The notes under the pieces: model-generated
Databases searched by the model: none
Seen by the model: the letters and a program-made list of their open reading frames with translations, nothing else
What the model was told of the DNA's origin: nothing
Made by a program: the position numbers and the translations under genes
Shown: positions 60,411 through 64,000 of the stretch, one piece after another
Layout of the letters: each line of letters starts with the position of its first letter
Position numbering within the stretch: the stretch's first letter is position 1
From: Trichobilharzia szidati
Lineage: Eukaryota; Platyhelminthes; Trematoda; Strigeidida; Schistosomatidae
Length of the DNA stretch: 64,000 nt
Direction: 5' to 3'
Assembly (NCBI GenBank): GCA_944472155.2
Contig: OX235271.1
Span: 120,037,329-120,101,328, forward strand

Positions 60411-63400
60411 CAGGAAAAATACAGCTAATAATAATAAAACACCCTATCCCTTACGTGCTAACAACCCATTGTCCATACCCTACTTAAAAACGAGATCAGG
60501 ATAAAATTCCCACATCACTTCTTTCACAGCATTCATACTGGCCCCGTAATAACGGCAGACTTTGTAATCCAAAGAATGGGATACTTTCATGGTCATTCTT
60601 GTATTTTCACTTCCTGGTCGCTATTCTTTAGGTTGGCCTAAATAACTTTAATAACTTCCGTAGGTGATTTTAAATTTGTGTTACTCAATACAGATAAATT
60701 AGACCAACCAGTCCTGACGATATACAACCCACTCAAACTAAAAAGGATACTGACTGTTTACTTAATCATCAGTAAACTAAAGTGTACGCATCACTTGCTT
60801 CCATTCAGATCACTTATCTCATTTTATGCGTTGACACTACCTTGTGTTTAGATGTCGTTTCTGAACTTCTGCAAATGGAGTTTTTCCCATACAAATAGAT
60901 ACAATAATAATGTTCTACATTATGCGTTATCACCTGACACATGAAACGACTTATTTTCTTTCTTATTTCTCAGTAGTTTTATTAAATCTAAATTGCAGAC
61001 AACTTACCTGGCAATTATACGACAAATTTAACAGTTACATTGTGTCAGCATTCCAGGTGTTGCCTTTAACGCTACACAATATTGTATTTTAATACTAATT
61101 GAAGAGGCAAGGTGAAATTTGACAAGAATACGAAGTCTTTCTTCTGTGTAAGATGAAGCAGTTATTTTTTAAAGTATTTTATTGATAGGGAAATCAAAGT
61201 TTTTTGTCATATACCCATCTATATCTGCCTTAATTAGTTAAAGCATGTGTGTTTATAGGACGGGCTTGTTTGTGAAAGTATAAAGATGCGTGATAAATAC
61301 ACCTGTCCAGACTCCGTAAATTTAGATACGTGTTATAACGTGCCTTAAAGAGCTTAAAAGCTATACACTAAACCAGTCGGGAAATATTATAAAAGTTATT
61401 ACTGAATACAAATACAGAACTACTGATTATGGCAGGTGTTGATCAGTTAAAGTTTATTAAAGTGAAAAATGAATTATCAATTAAATAAGACAGATAGGAA
61501 GAAAAACAAACTAGATTGAATCATTCAGAATTCAGTACAGAATAAGTGGTCATTTAATAATTAATAATATAAATAATTCGCGTGTAGGCATCAAACAGGA
61601 AACTGGGCGACAAAAAATGACTTGTCTACTGTGACTTTTTTTATAAGACTCCGGGAGCTAATTATCTGTTGTCCTCTGAGCTTTCATATCTAATCGTGAA
61701 TGTTTCATCACCTGGTTAGGAACAGTTATTGACTGTCAATAAGCAATATGAACATAATATCAGATGTGAATTTATCTGCCAACACTGACGAACTTAAAAA
61801 AAGTTATGTTTCCCAGTGTATTACACAAGAACTTAAAGATACTTTCTGTGATAAATAAAACTGGGGATTTCGACTATTGGTTTTGGACCTATTTTACAAA
61901 AGTAATTGGTGAATACAGTTATACTACAACTTCGAAGATGACAAAGTGGGTCACAAATAACTTTTTTAGCAGCAGTGAATGTTTCATCACCTGGTTGTCA
62001 GTTTTAAGAGTACTCGTTTTCTTCCATTATCACAGACTTTACTCAGGTCACTCTGCGACATGCAATAAATAGGATTAGGAATAAAAGTTTGCTGCTGTTT
62101 AGCGTCACCATATTTTGTCGGAGATTATGTTACTGATGAGTCCTACTGAGCTTAAAACACTGAAATCTTGTTACCATTTGTAAAAGCCAAGTACATATGT
62201 TACACAGCACTGTGTTTTATTTTGCTCATATGGCATTGTCTGGTACCTTATAGCTGATTCTTATGACTCACAATACCAACTACTATAATGTAACTCAGTC
62301 CACATGACATCAATTCGTCAACGAAACTATAATTAGCCTGATATTTGCAAAAATATCAGTCACATGTTTGTGTGCAAGGGGTGTATATTATCACTTCAAA
62401 TTTATGTTGCAGTTAATTGAGGTATTTTCCCCATTCCTGTGCACCTTCTCATCTCTTTATGTGTATGTGTATGTGCGTATGTGTGTTTGATTGTTAACTT
62501 CACCTGAAAAAACACGGTTTTTGGACACATCGTTTAAAAACACCAAACACATTCCTTTCAAAAAAAACTAAAATATTTCCTCAAAAAATAAAGTAAATAA
62601 TCAATTGAGTGTAATGAATAGGTAGAAGATTGTTCTCTGTAACTCTCTTGTCTTACACCCCCTTGCCGTCATCGTCTACTTGACCTGAATTGTTATCTTA
62701 ATCTAAAGATCATTCAGTGTGATGTCAAAGAATAACTAACTTCAACTGACTTTCAATCGTTTATCTTCCTTTTCTCTAAACTGTTATTTTAATGCGTAAA
62801 ACTGAATGAGGTAGCAAATGTTTGGGTATACTTTTGACTGCATTTTCAAAGGAGAAGCAGATTATTCCTCACACGAATTAATAGATTATATAAGGTGGGA
62901 GCTGGATGGGAAGAAAGTTAAAATAGACACGAAGAGGGAAGACGAATAGGGATCATGAAAATGGATCATAAAGAGGTCATAGGGTAACACAAACACATAA
63001 GTATGCACACGAACAACCTGATGGGGGCAAAATATGTTTTTTTTCCGTTGTCATAAAACTTACACGAGGTCTCATGTCACATTTTAAAAATATTTACTTT
63101 ACGAAAACATGATGTATCAGAAATTAAGTGTCATTTAAAATTAATGATGGATACTCATTTACCAAAGATTTTAAATAACAAAAGCATAAGAATGAATGGA
63201 TTTGAAACTTTTTGATAGATTTGAAAGCAGATCACATCAATATTGAATGCAGATCAGTCACCTTTGACTATTATTGGAATGGTTCACCATTATGCAGCCG
63301 TAAGGGAATTCACTATTACGAGATGAACCCCAGATGTTCATTTTTAATTGGAGGAAGATAACTATTTTGGTCATTTGTAGGAAGATTCATGAAGAAATGA

Positions 63401-64000
63401 GTAGCTTTTATCATGAAGTGACATTAATTTTCAATTGTTGTTTGAATGATACCAAAATGCCATAGAAAGAGCAACATGATGATCAAAATATAATGTGTGC
63501 AACCCTTACTCGTTAGTTTCTACTTTGAGGACAGTAATGATAACAATACTTTTTAGGCGATTATCGTGTAAAATTTACTCAGACTTTTCAGCATAATATT
63601 ATGACAACATAACCAGTGGATAAGTATTGGTACAATAAGTCAAGTAGATACGAGTGGAAGTGAAGTAATTAACAGTTATACTTGAATACTAATTCCCAAA
63701 ATGCATTATACTTTTGGGCTGTTATAAGGATAAAAGTGAAACTGTTTTCTACAGCCACTGTTTGCATGTTCACGATTTGAATATGTAGATGTATGCGAAA
63801 CTAATATGTGGATAAAAATATCTAAGTGTAGTCTTATGCACTAACATAACATATTATTAGTGTAAAGTAATTGAGATACACATCTTCTTCTTGTAAATAG
63901 TCTTTTGTAAAGAGTAGACGTCGACTAGTCCTGAGTTTTGGGGAAATGTTCACCTCAACTTTATGTAATTCAACAACAATTTTGTTCCTAGATGCAAAAA
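56491..64000. other. Long non-coding stretch to the window end
   Basis: Contains an ATT-rich run at 56912-56955 (which creates the poly-Ile stretch of a 122-residue open frame), TG-rich runs at 57254-57290 and 62457-62490, and a (TTTA)n run at 60378-60410. No coding exon, tRNA gene or repeat family could be supported. Confidence 0.4.
60378..60410. repeat. (TTTA)n microsatellite
   Basis: About eight uninterrupted TTTA units. Confidence 0.95.

Noticed and set aside
62130..62160. CTGATGAGTCC resembling a hammerhead core
   Set aside because: No GGAC-GAAA strand or stem III follows; chance match.
1..64000. CRISPR arrays, bacterial operons or phage genes
   Set aside because: The spliced gene, SINEs and LINEs show a eukaryotic genome, and no regularly spaced repeat array is present.

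Overview
The window looks like a piece of a trematode genome, most likely a blood fluke (Schistosoma or a close relative). It is AT-rich and gene-poor, with spliced coding sequence, decayed LINE reverse transcriptases of the schistosome type, tRNA-headed SINEs, and hammerhead-ribozyme motifs of the kind known from schistosome Sm-alpha repeats. The species cannot be fixed from sequence alone.

One protein-coding gene is clearly supported. It lies on the minus strand (25667 down to 17523) and encodes an ARF guanine-nucleotide exchange factor of the IQSEC/BRAG (Drosophila schizo/loner) family. I could assemble a start codon with good context, six exons with defined GT-AG boundaries and consistent phases, and a stop codon. 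One short intron (or indel) near the N-terminus is not resolved. The product is about 920 residues: a long low-complexity N-terminal region, a Sec7 domain spread over four exons that keeps the catalytic glutamate, and a split PH domain followed by a short helix and tail. No convincing IQ motif is visible.

Everything else is intergenic or intronic repeat landscape. (1) LINE fragments lie at 1-165, 901-1310, 3966-4800 and 7727-7935 (minus) and in an intron at 21330-22260 (plus). (2) A family of roughly 280-450 bp elements has a tRNA-like centre and terminal inverted repeats carrying a hammerhead-like core; copies are near 7412, 10753, 12342, 31928, 33515, 44836 and 46203, with deleted copies near 5570 and 32890. 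(3) tRNA-Gly-headed SINEs lie at 40947, 49225, 51075 and perhaps 27215. A tRNA-Lys-headed family lies at 37501, 37310 and 53560. Other tRNA-headed copies lie at 10045, 30965, 34940, 53130 and 56320. (4) Three better hammerhead copies lie in an intron of the IQSEC gene (24508-24563), just upstream of that gene (26156-26225), and at 48536-48585. (5) There are two large foldbacks, at 7036-7274 and, within the IQSEC gene, at 24156-24480.

From about 26 kb to 64 kb I found no gene I would defend. One possible isolated exon is flagged near 50.8 kb. Most open frames there are short and are either noise or parts of repeats.
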